The position numbers were made by a program, and so were the translations under genes. The notes below the pieces were generated by a model. It did no database searches. It was not told the origin of the DNA and was given only the letters and a program-made list of their open reading frames with translations. From the NCBI RefSeq assembly GCF_003003265.1, contig NZ_PVTL01000008.1, positions 1 to 64,000 on the forward strand: a stretch of DNA of 64,000 nucleotides. The letters run 5' to 3'. Origin of the DNA: Glaciihabitans tibetensis (lineage in GTDB: Bacteria; Actinomycetota; Actinomycetes; Actinomycetales; Microbacteriaceae). Shown piece by piece: positions 26,651-36,057 of the stretch; position 1 is the first letter of the stretch; the number at the start of each line of letters is the position of its first letter.

Positions 26651-26953
26651 GTGAATGGCTGGCTGATCCTTGCGTTTGTGGCGGCCGTTGTGGCGCTCTG
26701 TTACCTGGGCTCCCTCCTTGGCTGGATCGACCTGTCCAACAAAAGTCGCAGCGGTGGCTCCGGAGGAATTGCGGGCATCGGCGACGAGGTGTTCAACCCG
26801 ACGCGGCACGAGGCCCAGATCGAACTTGACCGCCAGACGGTGCTACCGGCGCCCGCGCCGGTGGCGGGTGACGGCGACCTCGGCATCTACGCCGGCGACG
26901 TGCGCATCGACCTGCGCGAACTCTCTGACCGCGAAGTGGCCGACCGCGACTAG
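26651..26953 (+). CDS. small hypothetical membrane protein
   Basis: A 100-residue protein starting at GTG 26651. Residues 3-26 form a single hydrophobic helix (WLILAFVAAVVALCYLGSLL), followed by a Gly/Ser linker and an acidic hydrophilic tail with DLGIYAGDVRIDLRELSDRE near the end. It probably has one membrane span. No family is recognised. It sits alone between the apionate-type operon and the convergent LacI gene. Confidence 0.55.
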   Translation: MNGWLILAFVAAVVALCYLGSLLGWIDLSNKSRSGGSGGIAGIGDEVFNPTRHEAQIELDRQTVLPAPAPVAGDGDLGIYAGDVRIDLRELSDREVADRD

Positions 26954-26966
26954 CTCGCGCAGGCGC

Positions 26967-27989
26967 TCAGACCGAGTCGCGCTCAACCAGTTCGGTGGGG
27001 ATCAGCGTCAGCTTCTCGACCTCTTCGCCGTTGATCAGCCGCACGAGCACCTCGGCGATTTTCGTGCCCTGCACTCCGGCCGGCTGGTCGATGGTGGTGA
27101 GCGGCGGGGTGGCGTTTTTCGCGAAGTAGTCGTTGTCCATGCTGGTGATCGCGACATCCGCCGGCACTGACAGGCCGTGGCTCCGCAGCGCGCCCAGCGC
27201 GCCGGAGGCCATCTGCGCCGAGGCGATGAACACCCCGTCGAAGGGCTCGCCCCGCGCCAGCAGTCGTTCCATCGCCGCGGCGCCTCCCTCGGGGGTGAAG
27301 TCGCCCTCCTCGAGCAGGTCGGAGTGCAGCCCCGCCTCGGCGAGTGCTGCGCGCCATCCCTCAACCCGGTCAATGCCGGCGGCCATGTTCTGGGGGCCCG
27401 CGATGGTTGCGAGACGGCGGCGGCCGTGGTCGAGGAGGTAGCGGGTGGCGACCGTGGACGCCGCAACGTTGTCGACGTCGACGATGAAGTTCTCCTCGCC
27501 CTCCTGGCTCATCGGCCGTCCGCCGAAGACGACAGGGAGCGAGCGGGCCAGCTGCACATACGACCGGTCATCGCGGTGGTGGGACAGGATGAGCGCGCCA
27601 TCGACGTTGCCGCCCTGCAGGTAGCGCCGGGTCTTCTCCGGCTCCGCCTCCGAGGCGATGATGAGGGTCAGGGTGTAGTCGGTGCCGGAGAGATACATCG
27701 CGACGCCCTGCACCACCGAGGCGAAATAGGGGTCGGCGAAGAACTTCGCCGTGTTCTCGGGGATGACCAGCGCGATGGTGAACGTGCGCCGGCTGGCGAG
27801 GCTGCGGGCGGCCCGATTCGGAACGTACCCCAGCTGGTCGATCGCAGCGGTGACCGCCTTCAGTGCATCGGGCGTGACGCGGGGCGAGGCGTTGACCACG
27901 CGCGACACCGTCGAGCGCGATACTCCGGCGACGGCCGCGACCATTTCGAGGGTCGGCGTCACCCGAGCCGCCGTGGAATCCTCTGTCAC
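26967..27989 (-). CDS. LacI-family regulator of the beta-glucoside operon
   Basis: A 340-residue LacI protein; the helix-turn-helix is TLEMVAAVAGVSRSTVSRVV (residues 13-32) and the rest is the sugar-sensing domain. The start is GTG 27989 with GGGAG upstream. It follows the GH1 gene by 36 bases, making it the last gene of the operon that begins at the two perfect GTGAGAGCGCTCTCAC palindromes, which are typical LacI-family sites. Autoregulation and induction by a glucoside are likely. Confidence 0.85.
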   Translation of the reverse strand: MTEDSTAARVTPTLEMVAAVAGVSRSTVSRVVNASPRVTPDALKAVTAAIDQLGYVPNRAARSLASRRTFTIALVIPENTAKFFADPYFASVVQGVAMYLSGTDYTLTLIIASEAEPEKTRRYLQGGNVDGALILSHHRDDRSYVQLARSLPVVFGGRPMSQEGEENFIVDVDNVAASTVATRYLLDHGRRRLATIAGPQNMAAGIDRVEGWRAALAEAGLHSDLLEEGDFTPEGGAAAMERLLARGEPFDGVFIASAQMASGALGALRSHGLSVPADVAITSMDNDYFAKNATPPLTTIDQPAGVQGTKIAEVLVRLINGEEVEKLTLIPTELVERDSV

Positions 27990-28025
27990 CGGTATCTCCC
28001 GACCTATGTGCCTGACCTCTCCAGT

Positions 28026-29477
28026 CTAGATCGCAGCGCTCGTCACCCCTGATGCGGCGCGATGTTCTGCGATCATCCGGGCGAACTGGTGCCCGCTGTC
28101 CTTCACCGTGCGCACCTGGCTGGTGTAGTCGACCCGCACGATGCCGAACCGCTTGTTGTACCCCCAGGCCCACTCGAAGTTGTCGAGAAACGACCACACG
28201 AAGTAGCCGCGCACGTCTGCACCGTCAGCGATCGCGTCGGCAACGGCCTGCACGTGGGCGGCGATGTAGGCGCCGCGTTCCGGGTCGTGCACCGCGGCAT
28301 CCCCCTGCACAGAATCATCGCCGGTCACCACATCGTCGTAGGCAGCACCGTTTTCGGTCACGTAGAGCGGCGGGAGCGTCGGGTACTGCTCGCCCAGCCG
28401 CACCAGCAGCGTGTGCAGCCCCGCCGGGTGTACCTCCCAGCCCATCGCCGTCTGGGGCAGGGAGCGCGACGGAAACGTCAGGTGCTCAGAGCCCACGAAG
28501 GGTGACGAGGTCGGCCGGTCGGTGGGGGTGAGGGATGCCTCGGCGCCCAGTGGCAGCGGATATCCGCTCACGTTATCGTCGTGATAGTGGTTCACCCCGA
28601 GAAAATCGAGCGGCGCGGAAATGATGTCGAGATCGCCAGGGTGGACGACGTCGCTGAGGCCGAGCCCCGCGACATCCCGCAACACGTCCTTCGGGTATTC
28701 GCCGAGCAGGAGCGGTTCGAGGAACATGCGGTTCCACAATCCGTCCAGGCGCCGGGCGGCCTCGAGATCCACCGGATCAGTGGGGTCGTTGGGCACCGCG
28801 TTGGTGAGGTTGAGCGTGATGCCGATGTTCTGCGCACCACGCCGGCGGAGCGTGCGGGTGGCGAGCCCGTGCGCGAGGTGCTGGTGGTGCACGGCGGCGA
28901 GAGCTGCGGCGGGTTCCTGTCGTCCGGGCGCGTGTTCGCCGCCGGCGTAGCCGATGAGCGAGGAGCAGAGCGGCTCGTTGAACGTGGTCCAGTGGTCGAC
29001 CCGGTCGCCGAGGGCACCGTGCATGACTTCCGCGTAGTCACGGAACCGGTAGGCGGTGTCGCGGTTGGCCCACCCGCCCTTGTCCTCGAGCGCCTGCGGC
29101 AGGTCCCAGTGGTAAAGCGTGAGCCAGGGCAGGATCCCCGCGGCAAGCAGCTCGTCGACCAGTCGGCTGTAGAAGTCGAGACCCGCGGGATTCACCTCAC
29201 GGTCGCCCGGCACAACCCGCGCCCAACTCGTCGAGAAGCGGTAGGACTGCAGGCCGAGCTGTTTCATCAGCGCAACGTCCTCCGGCATGCGGTGATAGTG
29301 GTCGACGGCGACCTGGGGGGAGTCGCCGCCGGCCACCGCACCGGGTACGCGCGCAAACGCGTCCCAGATTGAGTCCTCTTTTCCGTCTTCGTGCGCGGCA
29401 CCCTCTATCTGTGCGGCGGCGGTCGCGGAGCCCCAGAGGAAATGAGGGGGGAATTGTGTTCCGAGGTGCATTGTCAT
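28026..29477 (-). CDS. bglB: GH1 beta-glucosidase
   Basis: A 483-residue family 1 glycoside hydrolase that cleaves beta-linked disaccharides or oligosaccharides. The acid/base glutamate is E168 in WTTFNEPL and the nucleophile is E375 in LYVTENGAAY. There is no signal peptide, so it acts on imported sugars. The ATG overlaps the stop of the upstream permease gene (TGATG). With a binding protein and two permeases in the operon it forms a complete uptake-and-cleave route, probably for cellobiose or another beta-glucoside. Confidence 0.92.
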   Translation of the reverse strand: MTMHLGTQFPPHFLWGSATAAAQIEGAAHEDGKEDSIWDAFARVPGAVAGGDSPQVAVDHYHRMPEDVALMKQLGLQSYRFSTSWARVVPGDREVNPAGLDFYSRLVDELLAAGILPWLTLYHWDLPQALEDKGGWANRDTAYRFRDYAEVMHGALGDRVDHWTTFNEPLCSSLIGYAGGEHAPGRQEPAAALAAVHHQHLAHGLATRTLRRRGAQNIGITLNLTNAVPNDPTDPVDLEAARRLDGLWNRMFLEPLLLGEYPKDVLRDVAGLGLSDVVHPGDLDIISAPLDFLGVNHYHDDNVSGYPLPLGAEASLTPTDRPTSSPFVGSEHLTFPSRSLPQTAMGWEVHPAGLHTLLVRLGEQYPTLPPLYVTENGAAYDDVVTGDDSVQGDAAVHDPERGAYIAAHVQAVADAIADGADVRGYFVWSFLDNFEWAWGYNKRFGIVRVDYTSQVRTVKDSGHQFARMIAEHRAASGVTSAAI

Positions 29478-30397
29478 CAGCCCTTCACTGCTCCCTGCAT
29501 GATTCCGGAAATGAGCTGGCGCCCCGCGACGAAGAACAGGATCAGCAGCGGGAGGGTCGACAGCACCGCGCCGGTGAGGACGATCGAGAAGTCGACGTAT
29601 CGGGCGGACTGCAGCTGCGACAACGCGGTCTGCAGGGTGGGGTTGGTGGCGTCGAGAACGAGCAGCGGCCAGAGGAAGTCCGTCCAGGCCGACATAAAGG
29701 TGAAGAGGCTGAGGATTGCCATTGCCGGGCGGGCAGCCGGGACGGCCACATGCCAGAAGGTGCCGATCATGCTTGCGCCGTCGACCCTCGCCGCTTCGAT
29801 GAGCTCGTCAGGAATGACATCCACCAAATATTGACGCATAAAAAATACACCGAACGCGGTGACGAGAGTGGGCACGATGACGGCGCCGATCTCGCCGGTC
29901 CACCCCCACTGCTTCATGAGAATAAAGAGAGGAATGATGCCGAGCTGGGTGGGGATCGCCATCGTCGTGATCACGAAGACCATCAGGCCGTTGCGGCCCT
30001 TGAACTTCAGCTTCGCGAACGCGTAGCCGGCGAGGGTGGAAAAGAGCACCACCGAGACCGTGATCACGCCCGAAATGATGAGACTGTTGCCGAGCGCCTT
30101 CCAGAACGGGATGCTGTCCATCACCTCGCCGACGTTGATCCAGAAGTTTCCTCCGGGCAGAAGCGGGGGCCAATCGGAGCTCAGCGCCTGGTTATTGCGA
30201 CTGCCGACCACCACAGACCACCACAACGGGTAGACGTTGATCAGCAGCAGCACGCCGAGGATGCCGTAGGTCAGGAAACCGGGACGACGGTCGAAGGTGC
30301 CGCCGCCGCCGCGACGGAGACGCGGCTTGCGCGGGTCGGGCGAGGTGGGTGGCGCAGCGAGGGGGACCGCCGCGGCGACCTCGGTTGTTGCGGTCAT
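29477..30397 (-). CDS. carbohydrate ABC transporter permease, MalG/CebG-like
   Basis: A 306-residue permease with six predicted helices. It has the MalG-type cytoplasmic loop ELIEAARVDGASMIGTFWHV near residue 205, the contact site for the ATPase. The start is ATG 30397, inside an ATGA overlap with the first permease; a longer open frame upstream is a shadow of that gene. The N-terminal 35 residues are polar and proline-rich. The operon has no ATPase gene, so a shared MsiK-type ATPase encoded elsewhere is expected. Confidence 0.88.
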   Translation of the reverse strand: MTATTEVAAAVPLAAPPTSPDPRKPRLRRGGGGTFDRRPGFLTYGILGVLLLINVYPLWWSVVVGSRNNQALSSDWPPLLPGGNFWINVGEVMDSIPFWKALGNSLIISGVITVSVVLFSTLAGYAFAKLKFKGRNGLMVFVITTMAIPTQLGIIPLFILMKQWGWTGEIGAVIVPTLVTAFGVFFMRQYLVDVIPDELIEAARVDGASMIGTFWHVAVPAARPAMAILSLFTFMSAWTDFLWPLLVLDATNPTLQTALSQLQSARYVDFSIVLTGAVLSTLPLLILFFVAGRQLISGIMQGAVKG

Positions 30398-31464
30398 TTT
30401 GTCAGTCCTTTGCGGGTGCCAGTGCCAGTGCCAGTGCGGGTGCCTGTGCGGCCGATTTTGCCGCCGGGTTTGGCCGTACGTTCGGACCCGCCGATACGCG
30501 TGGTCACTAAGAAGTTCACGAAGCCGATGGCCATGATGATCAGGAACAGCAGGAAAGCGATTGCTGAGGCCTTGCCGAAGTCCAGCCGGAAGAACGCCAT
30601 CTCCCACAGATAGAGCACGGTGGTCTGAAACTGGCGAGCGTTACCGCCTGCGGTGACCGGGTCAAAGAGGCGGGGCTCAGAGAAGATCTGCAGTCCGCCG
30701 ATGGTCGCCGTGATGATGACGAAGATCAGGGTCGGCTTGATGCTGGGGATCGTGATCGACAAGAAGCGACGAATCGCGCCGGCGCCGTCGAGTGCAGCCG
30801 ACTCATGGATGTCGCGGGGCACCGACTGCATGGCAGCCAGCAGTATGAGCGCGTTGTAGCCGGTCCAGCGGAAGTTGACCATCGTGGCGATTGCGATGTG
30901 GCTGGGGAGAGTTTCGGTTTTCCACGGAATCGCGTCGATACCGAAGTTGCCGAGGAAGTTGTTGATCAGGCCGTATTGCTCATTGAACATGTTGGTGAAG
31001 ATCAGCGACACCGCAACCGGAGTAACGATGTACGGCAGCAGCACGCTCATTCGCCAGAACGTCTTGGCCCGCAGGTGCTGGTCGAGTATCGCCGCGATGA
31101 CGATGGCGCAGGCAAGCTGGGGGATGCTCGACAACAAAAATATGCTCAGCGTGTTGCCCAGCGAGTTCCAGAAGAACCGGTCGCCGAGCACCGCAACGAA
31201 GTTGTCGAAGCCGATGAAATCGCCCTGTCCCTTGAGGAGGTGCCAGTCGTACAACGACACGACAAAGGTGTACAGCAGCGGGAACAGGCCGATCAGGCCG
31301 AAGAGAATAAAGAACGGGGAGATGTAGAGGTAGGGGGAGAGCTTCACATCCCACTTCCCGAGCCGTTGGCGGCGGGTCAGCCCGGTGAACGCCAGCGGTG
31401 GCTTCCGTTCGGGCTGCGGCGCGGTCGCCGCGGGGGGTGCAGGGGTCGTGGTTGTGGTCATCAT
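30394..31464 (-). CDS. carbohydrate ABC transporter permease, MalF/CebF-like
   Basis: A 356-residue permease with an N-terminal Thr/Pro-rich cytoplasmic extension and six main hydrophobic helices. The EAA-type loop is DIHESAALDGAGAIRRF near residue 230. The C-terminus ends in a low-complexity Thr-Gly-rich stretch (TRTGTGTGTR) encoded by repeated six-base units, unlike the compact C-termini usual for this family. It is separated from the binding-protein gene by a hairpin and a 22-23-base tandem duplication. Confidence 0.88.
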   Translation of the reverse strand: MMTTTTTPAPPAATAPQPERKPPLAFTGLTRRQRLGKWDVKLSPYLYISPFFILFGLIGLFPLLYTFVVSLYDWHLLKGQGDFIGFDNFVAVLGDRFFWNSLGNTLSIFLLSSIPQLACAIVIAAILDQHLRAKTFWRMSVLLPYIVTPVAVSLIFTNMFNEQYGLINNFLGNFGIDAIPWKTETLPSHIAIATMVNFRWTGYNALILLAAMQSVPRDIHESAALDGAGAIRRFLSITIPSIKPTLIFVIITATIGGLQIFSEPRLFDPVTAGGNARQFQTTVLYLWEMAFFRLDFGKASAIAFLLFLIIMAIGFVNFLVTTRIGGSERTAKPGGKIGRTGTRTGTGTGTRKGLTK

Positions 31465-31480
31465 CGTCCAATCGCTGTCG

Positions 31481-31525
31481 TGCTGGGGGAGGACCCCGGG
31501 CCATGCTGGGGGAGGACCCCGGCCG
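31481..31525 (-). repeat. 22-23-bp tandem duplication upstream of the first permease
   Basis: Two units each containing tgctgggggaggacccc lie at 31481-31503 and 31504-31525, between the binding-protein and permease genes. Each unit includes a copy of the ggaccccgg arm that can pair with ggccggggtcc at 31531-31541. Confidence 0.85.
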
Positions 31526-31541
31526 TGCAGGGCCGGGGTCC
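31514..31541 (-). terminator. hairpin after the binding-protein gene
   Basis: ggaccccggcc (31514-31524) and ggccggggtcc (31531-31541) make a perfect 11-bp stem with a 6-base loop, 12 bases after the binding-protein stop in the direction of transcription. It probably reduces read-through into the permeases or stabilises the upstream message. Confidence 0.65.
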
Positions 31542-31552
31542 TCAGGGGCGTG

Positions 31553-32863
31553 TTAGCCGACGAGCTCGTCGGTCAGCTTCATCGCTTCGGCCCAGCCGGT
31601 TTCCGCGTTGAGGTCGCCGGATTGGATCTGGTCGATAACCGCCTGGAAGACGTTCTCCTGGATGACCGAGTCGTCCGGGCCCTTGTACTGCGCCGTGACG
31701 CCCTGGGCGCGGGACGCGAGGATCGCGCCGACCGGTGCCCCTCCGAACAGCTCGTTCGGGGCGGCTTCTGAGGCCAGCGTCTCCTGGGCTTCGATCGTGC
31801 TCGGGAAGGTGCCCGCGGCCTCGAACTGCTTGACCTGCTGTTCCGGTGCGGTCAACCAGGTGGCGAGGGCCGCAGCTTCTTCGGGGTGCTCACTCGAGCC
31901 CGCGACGGAGAGGAACGCACCGCCCCAGTTGGACGCCCCGCCGGGGAACACATCGGCGAAGTCCCAGCCGGTGGAGGCATCGCCGCCGCCGGTCTCGAGG
32001 TTGGTCTTGATGTTGCCGAGCATCCAGCCCGGGCAGACGAAGGTTGCGAAGGTGCCGTCAACGAATTCCTTGCCCCCGCCCCAGTCCCATCGCACGGAGC
32101 CGGCGCTGAGGTCGCTGGCGATCATGTCGTTGACCTGCGCCCAGCGCTCTTCCATCTCGGCATTGCCCTCGATGTTGAGTTCGCCATCGGCGGTGTAGTA
32201 GCCCTCGTCGAGCTGGTTGATCATCGAGTTCCAGACGAAGCTGGCCTGGTCGATCCAGGCCTTGCCCGTCGCGGCCTGGTACTGCTTGCCCAGCTCGATG
32301 TACTTCTCCCAGGTGGCGTCCTCGCCGCCGAACAGCTCTGCAACAGATTCACGATCGCTCGGGAAACCCGCCTCTTCGAACAGGGTCCTGTTGTAGCACA
32401 GGCCCTGCGGCCCGATGTCCGTTCCGTACCCGATGACGCGGCCTTCCGCGTCGGTGCCCTGCGCGAACTTCCAGTCCACCCAGTTGTCCTTGATGTCCTG
32501 CGCGCCGTAGTCGTTCAGGTCGACGAACTCGGAGGAAACCTCCTGGATTGCTCCGAGCCATCCCTCCTCGATCGCAACGACGTCGCTCAGCCCGCCGCTC
32601 GCGATCTTCTGGAACGCGTCGGTGCGCGCGTTGCCGCCGGTGTCAATGTTGTTGGGGGTGATGGTGATGCCCGGATTGGCGGCTTCGTACTCGGCGTAGA
32701 GGTCGTCGTACCCGAACGTGCCGAACGTCGTGATGGTGAGGTTGACATCGCCTTCACCGTCACCGCCTCCGGACTCTCCGCCGCCGGAACATCCGGTGGC
32801 GACGAGGATAAGCGCCGAGGTGCCAGCGATCAAAGCGGCTGTTTTGCGTCGTGAGAGTCTCAC
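31553..32863 (-). CDS. sugar ABC transporter substrate-binding lipoprotein
   Basis: A 436-residue extracellular solute-binding protein of the CUT1 (family 1) type. The lipobox ILVATGC places the lipidated cysteine at C25, followed by a Gly/Ser/Glu linker. GTG 32863 is chosen because AAAGGAG lies five bases upstream; the frame is open further but without coding character. It is the first gene behind two LacI operators and feeds the two permeases and the beta-glucosidase. Confidence 0.88.
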   Translation of the reverse strand: MRLSRRKTAALIAGTSALILVATGCSGGGESGGGDGEGDVNLTITTFGTFGYDDLYAEYEAANPGITITPNNIDTGGNARTDAFQKIASGGLSDVVAIEEGWLGAIQEVSSEFVDLNDYGAQDIKDNWVDWKFAQGTDAEGRVIGYGTDIGPQGLCYNRTLFEEAGFPSDRESVAELFGGEDATWEKYIELGKQYQAATGKAWIDQASFVWNSMINQLDEGYYTADGELNIEGNAEMEERWAQVNDMIASDLSAGSVRWDWGGGKEFVDGTFATFVCPGWMLGNIKTNLETGGGDASTGWDFADVFPGGASNWGGAFLSVAGSSEHPEEAAALATWLTAPEQQVKQFEAAGTFPSTIEAQETLASEAAPNELFGGAPVGAILASRAQGVTAQYKGPDDSVIQENVFQAVIDQIQSGDLNAETGWAEAMKLTDELVG

Positions 32864-32919
32864 GGTCACTCCTTTGTGTGCGTGGATAGGATGCCGTGTG
32901 GGCGCGCTCCGATTCGACT

Positions 32920-32935
32920 GTGAGAGCGCTCTCAC
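32920..32935. promoter_or_regulatory. LacI-family operator, copy 1
   Basis: The perfect 16-base palindrome GTGAGAGCGCTCTCAC lies 57 bases upstream of the binding-protein start. The central CG and the form are those of LacI-family sites in actinobacterial glucoside operons. The likely ligand protein is the LacI gene at the operon end. Confidence 0.85.
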
Positions 32936-32984
32936 GGTGTTGGGCACAACACTGGCACCCCCCTCTGAGCTTGTCAAGGGTTTT

Positions 32985-33000
32985 GTGAGAGCGCTCTCAC
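32985..33000. promoter_or_regulatory. LacI-family operator, copy 2
   Basis: A second, identical GTGAGAGCGCTCTCAC, centred 65 bases from the first. The spacing would allow repression by looping or by two sites flanking the promoter. It lies 62 bases before the divergent VanY-type gene. Confidence 0.85.
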
Positions 33001-33061
33001 GATTTCTTCCGGAGTCTCGCCGGAGAGCGCCCATCCGCGGTGTCTATGCTGAATCGCGGGG

Positions 33062-33976
33062 GTGGTCACAGCGCGTATGGTCAGACGTGTGGCACAAGAG
33101 AGAAATACCCACGTCCTGTGGCGGCGGGTGATCGCCAGCGCGCTCGCCGCTGCTCTCCTCGGCACGCTGGTCGCCTGCGCGCCCGCTGCCGGATTCGCCG
33201 GTGGCGCCGGAACCACAGCGACACCGAGGCCGAGCCGCACCGCCCCAACCAACCTCACCCCGGCCACGACCGCCCCGCCCACGCCGACAGCTTTGCCCAC
33301 ACCGTCCGCACCCGCTCCGGAGGTCCCCGTGGTCGCACCGCCAGAACCTCCGCCCCCGGCCAGCTTCGACAGGGCCGCGCGGTCGGTGGACGACCCGACG
33401 AGCCTCTGGGTCGTGGCCAACAAGGTGCGTCCGCTCAACCCGGTCGACTGGGTGCCGCCGGACCTGGCGACCGTCCCCGTTGCGTACCAGAACCAGCAGC
33501 CGCTGCGCCTCGAGGCGGGCAACGCACTCGTGGCGATGTTTGCTGCGGCTGCGAGCGAGGGTGCGGGCGGGATGCAGATGCAGAGCGCCTACCGGTCCTA
33601 CGACCGCCAGGTGTCGGTGTACGCCGGCTGGGTGTCGCGCCTCGGACAGGCTCAGGCCGACGCCCAGAGCGCCCGCCCCGGTTACAGCGAACACCAGACC
33701 GGACTCGCCGTCGACATCTCACCGATCCCGTTGAGTTGCGCTCTCGACGCGTGTTTCGGATCCACCCCGCAGGGCATCTGGCTGGCCGAGAACGCGTGGC
33801 GCTTCGGGTTCCTCCTGAGGTACCCGGCGGACAAGGTCGACGTCACCGGATACACCTTCGAGCCGTGGCACTTCCGGTACATCGGTGTCGAACTGTCGAC
33901 CGAGATGCACACCGCAGCGGTGTCGACCCTCGAAGAGTTTTTTGGTCTCCCCGCCGCGCCGGGATACATCGGCTGA
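33062..33976 (+). CDS. VanY-type D-alanyl-D-alanine carboxypeptidase lipoprotein (M15B)
   Basis: A 304-residue exported peptidase. The hydrophobic segment ends in a lipobox GTLVAC (C39), followed by a Pro/Thr-rich spacer (about 50-100) and the M15 domain. Zinc ligands are H211 and D218 in YSEHQTGLAVDIS and H270 in FEPWHFRYIG, with E267 as the catalytic glutamate. It trims the terminal D-Ala from peptidoglycan peptides. The start is either GTG 33062 or ATG 33077. The next lipoprotein gene follows on the same strand. Confidence 0.88.
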   Translation: MVTARMVRRVAQERNTHVLWRRVIASALAAALLGTLVACAPAAGFAGGAGTTATPRPSRTAPTNLTPATTAPPTPTALPTPSAPAPEVPVVAPPEPPPPASFDRAARSVDDPTSLWVVANKVRPLNPVDWVPPDLATVPVAYQNQQPLRLEAGNALVAMFAAAASEGAGGMQMQSAYRSYDRQVSVYAGWVSRLGQAQADAQSARPGYSEHQTGLAVDISPIPLSCALDACFGSTPQGIWLAENAWRFGFLLRYPADKVDVTGYTFEPWHFRYIGVELSTEMHTAAVSTLEEFFGLPAAPGYIG

Positions 33977-34066
33977 GGCGAGCGCCTAGGTTTGTCAGAG
34001 GCGGATCAGGTATGGTCCGTCAGTGATTGCCCGGGCGCCTGTCCCGGGGCACCGCCAGGAGTTCCG

Positions 34067-34996
34067 TTGTTCTTTGCCGCCCGTCCCGCCCTCCGCCCGC
34101 TCGTCGCCGGCGCTCTTGCCGTCGCACTCGTGGCGTCCCTCGCGGCGTGTTCGGGGGATGCCGGGGGCTCCAGCGACGGGTCGGGCTCGACCGGCTCCGG
34201 CTCAACCGACACCGGCGCGACCGGCTCTGATTCGACCGACACCGCACCTGCCGTAGAGGCCCTCAGCGCCGCGGACGGCTCGGTCACCGGCGGGAGCACC
34301 ATCACGCTCACCGGGAGCGGCCTCGACGGGGTCACCGCCGTCTCTTTCGGCGCGAACGCCGCCTCTGCGGTGACCGCGGTCAGCGACGAGGAACTCACCG
34401 TGACGACACCGGCGGCGGTGAACTACGCCACTGGGCCGGTCGATGTGAGCCTGGCGGAGGGGGATGCTGCGGCCGTGGCATCCGGTCTGACCTACAACTA
34501 CACCGTGGTCACCCCGGTCGACGCGCAAATGAACTACCTGCTGACCTATTGGCAGAACCGCAACGAGGCGGAGTACGGCTCCTACGGCGACAACGACTGC
34601 GTCAACTTCACCAGCCAGAGCCTGATCGCCCGCGGCTGGGTCGAGGACGACGAGTGGTACCACGAGGCATCCTCCACCGGCGAGCACTCGTACAGCAGCC
34701 CGTGGCTAAGTTCGACCTCAATGATGAAGTACTTCACCGCGCGCCCGGAGCTGGCGACCGCGCTGACGGACCAGCAGCGCGACCAGGTGGTCATCGGCGA
34801 CATCGTGCAGTTTGACTGGGACAACAGCGGCGACCGTGACCACACCGGAGTAGTGACCCGCATCGAGGGCTCGGGCCCCGACCGGGTCATCTTCTTCGCC
34901 GGTCACTCGCTCGACTCCGACTTCCGCTCGGTTGACGTCGCGATCACCACCGACCACCCGGGCGGCACCGCCTACTACTGGCACCTCCAGAAGTAG
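34067..34996 (+). CDS. lipoprotein with IPT/TIG domain and Amidase_6-type cysteine peptidase domain
   Basis: A 309-residue protein. TTG 34067 is chosen because AGGAG lies five bases upstream and it gives a proper signal peptide with lipobox SLAAC (C28). A Ser/Gly/Thr-rich linker (29-60) is followed by an IPT/TIG-like beta domain (about 61-147) and a putative amidase domain with candidate catalytic C178 (DNDCVNFTSQ) and H259 (DRDHTGVVT). This is the NlpC-like Amidase_6 layout. Its target is unknown; being next to a VanY enzyme suggests a cell-wall role. Confidence 0.78.
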   Translation: MFFAARPALRPLVAGALAVALVASLAACSGDAGGSSDGSGSTGSGSTDTGATGSDSTDTAPAVEALSAADGSVTGGSTITLTGSGLDGVTAVSFGANAASAVTAVSDEELTVTTPAAVNYATGPVDVSLAEGDAAAVASGLTYNYTVVTPVDAQMNYLLTYWQNRNEAEYGSYGDNDCVNFTSQSLIARGWVEDDEWYHEASSTGEHSYSSPWLSSTSMMKYFTARPELATALTDQQRDQVVIGDIVQFDWDNSGDRDHTGVVTRIEGSGPDRVIFFAGHSLDSDFRSVDVAITTDHPGGTAYYWHLQK

Positions 34997-35037
34997 CTGC
35001 TCCTCACCCCTTCGGTCCTGCGGCAGACGAGCTCGGG

Positions 35038-35904
<867 letters not shown>

Positions 35905-35960
35905 AGTGCCCTCCAGAGCATGACGGGCCGACGCGGGATGCTGCGGCTCCGGTCTTTGTA

Positions 35961-35991
35961 GTTCACAACCTAAACTGTCCAACGCGTGAAC
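35961..35991. promoter_or_regulatory. inverted repeat in the rhodopsin-MarR promoter region
   Basis: GTTCAC (35961-35966) and GTGAAC (35986-35991) flank a stretch that, read leftward, contains TTGGAC and TACAAA about 16 bases apart, a possible promoter for the rhodopsin gene. The site could bind the divergently encoded MarR protein. Support is sequence symmetry and position only. Confidence 0.4.
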
Positions 35992-36057
35992 AAAAAGGGT
36001 GTTTTTTGCTCGGTTGGGCCGCTACGATTACTCAGATAAAAACACGGTGAGAACGTC

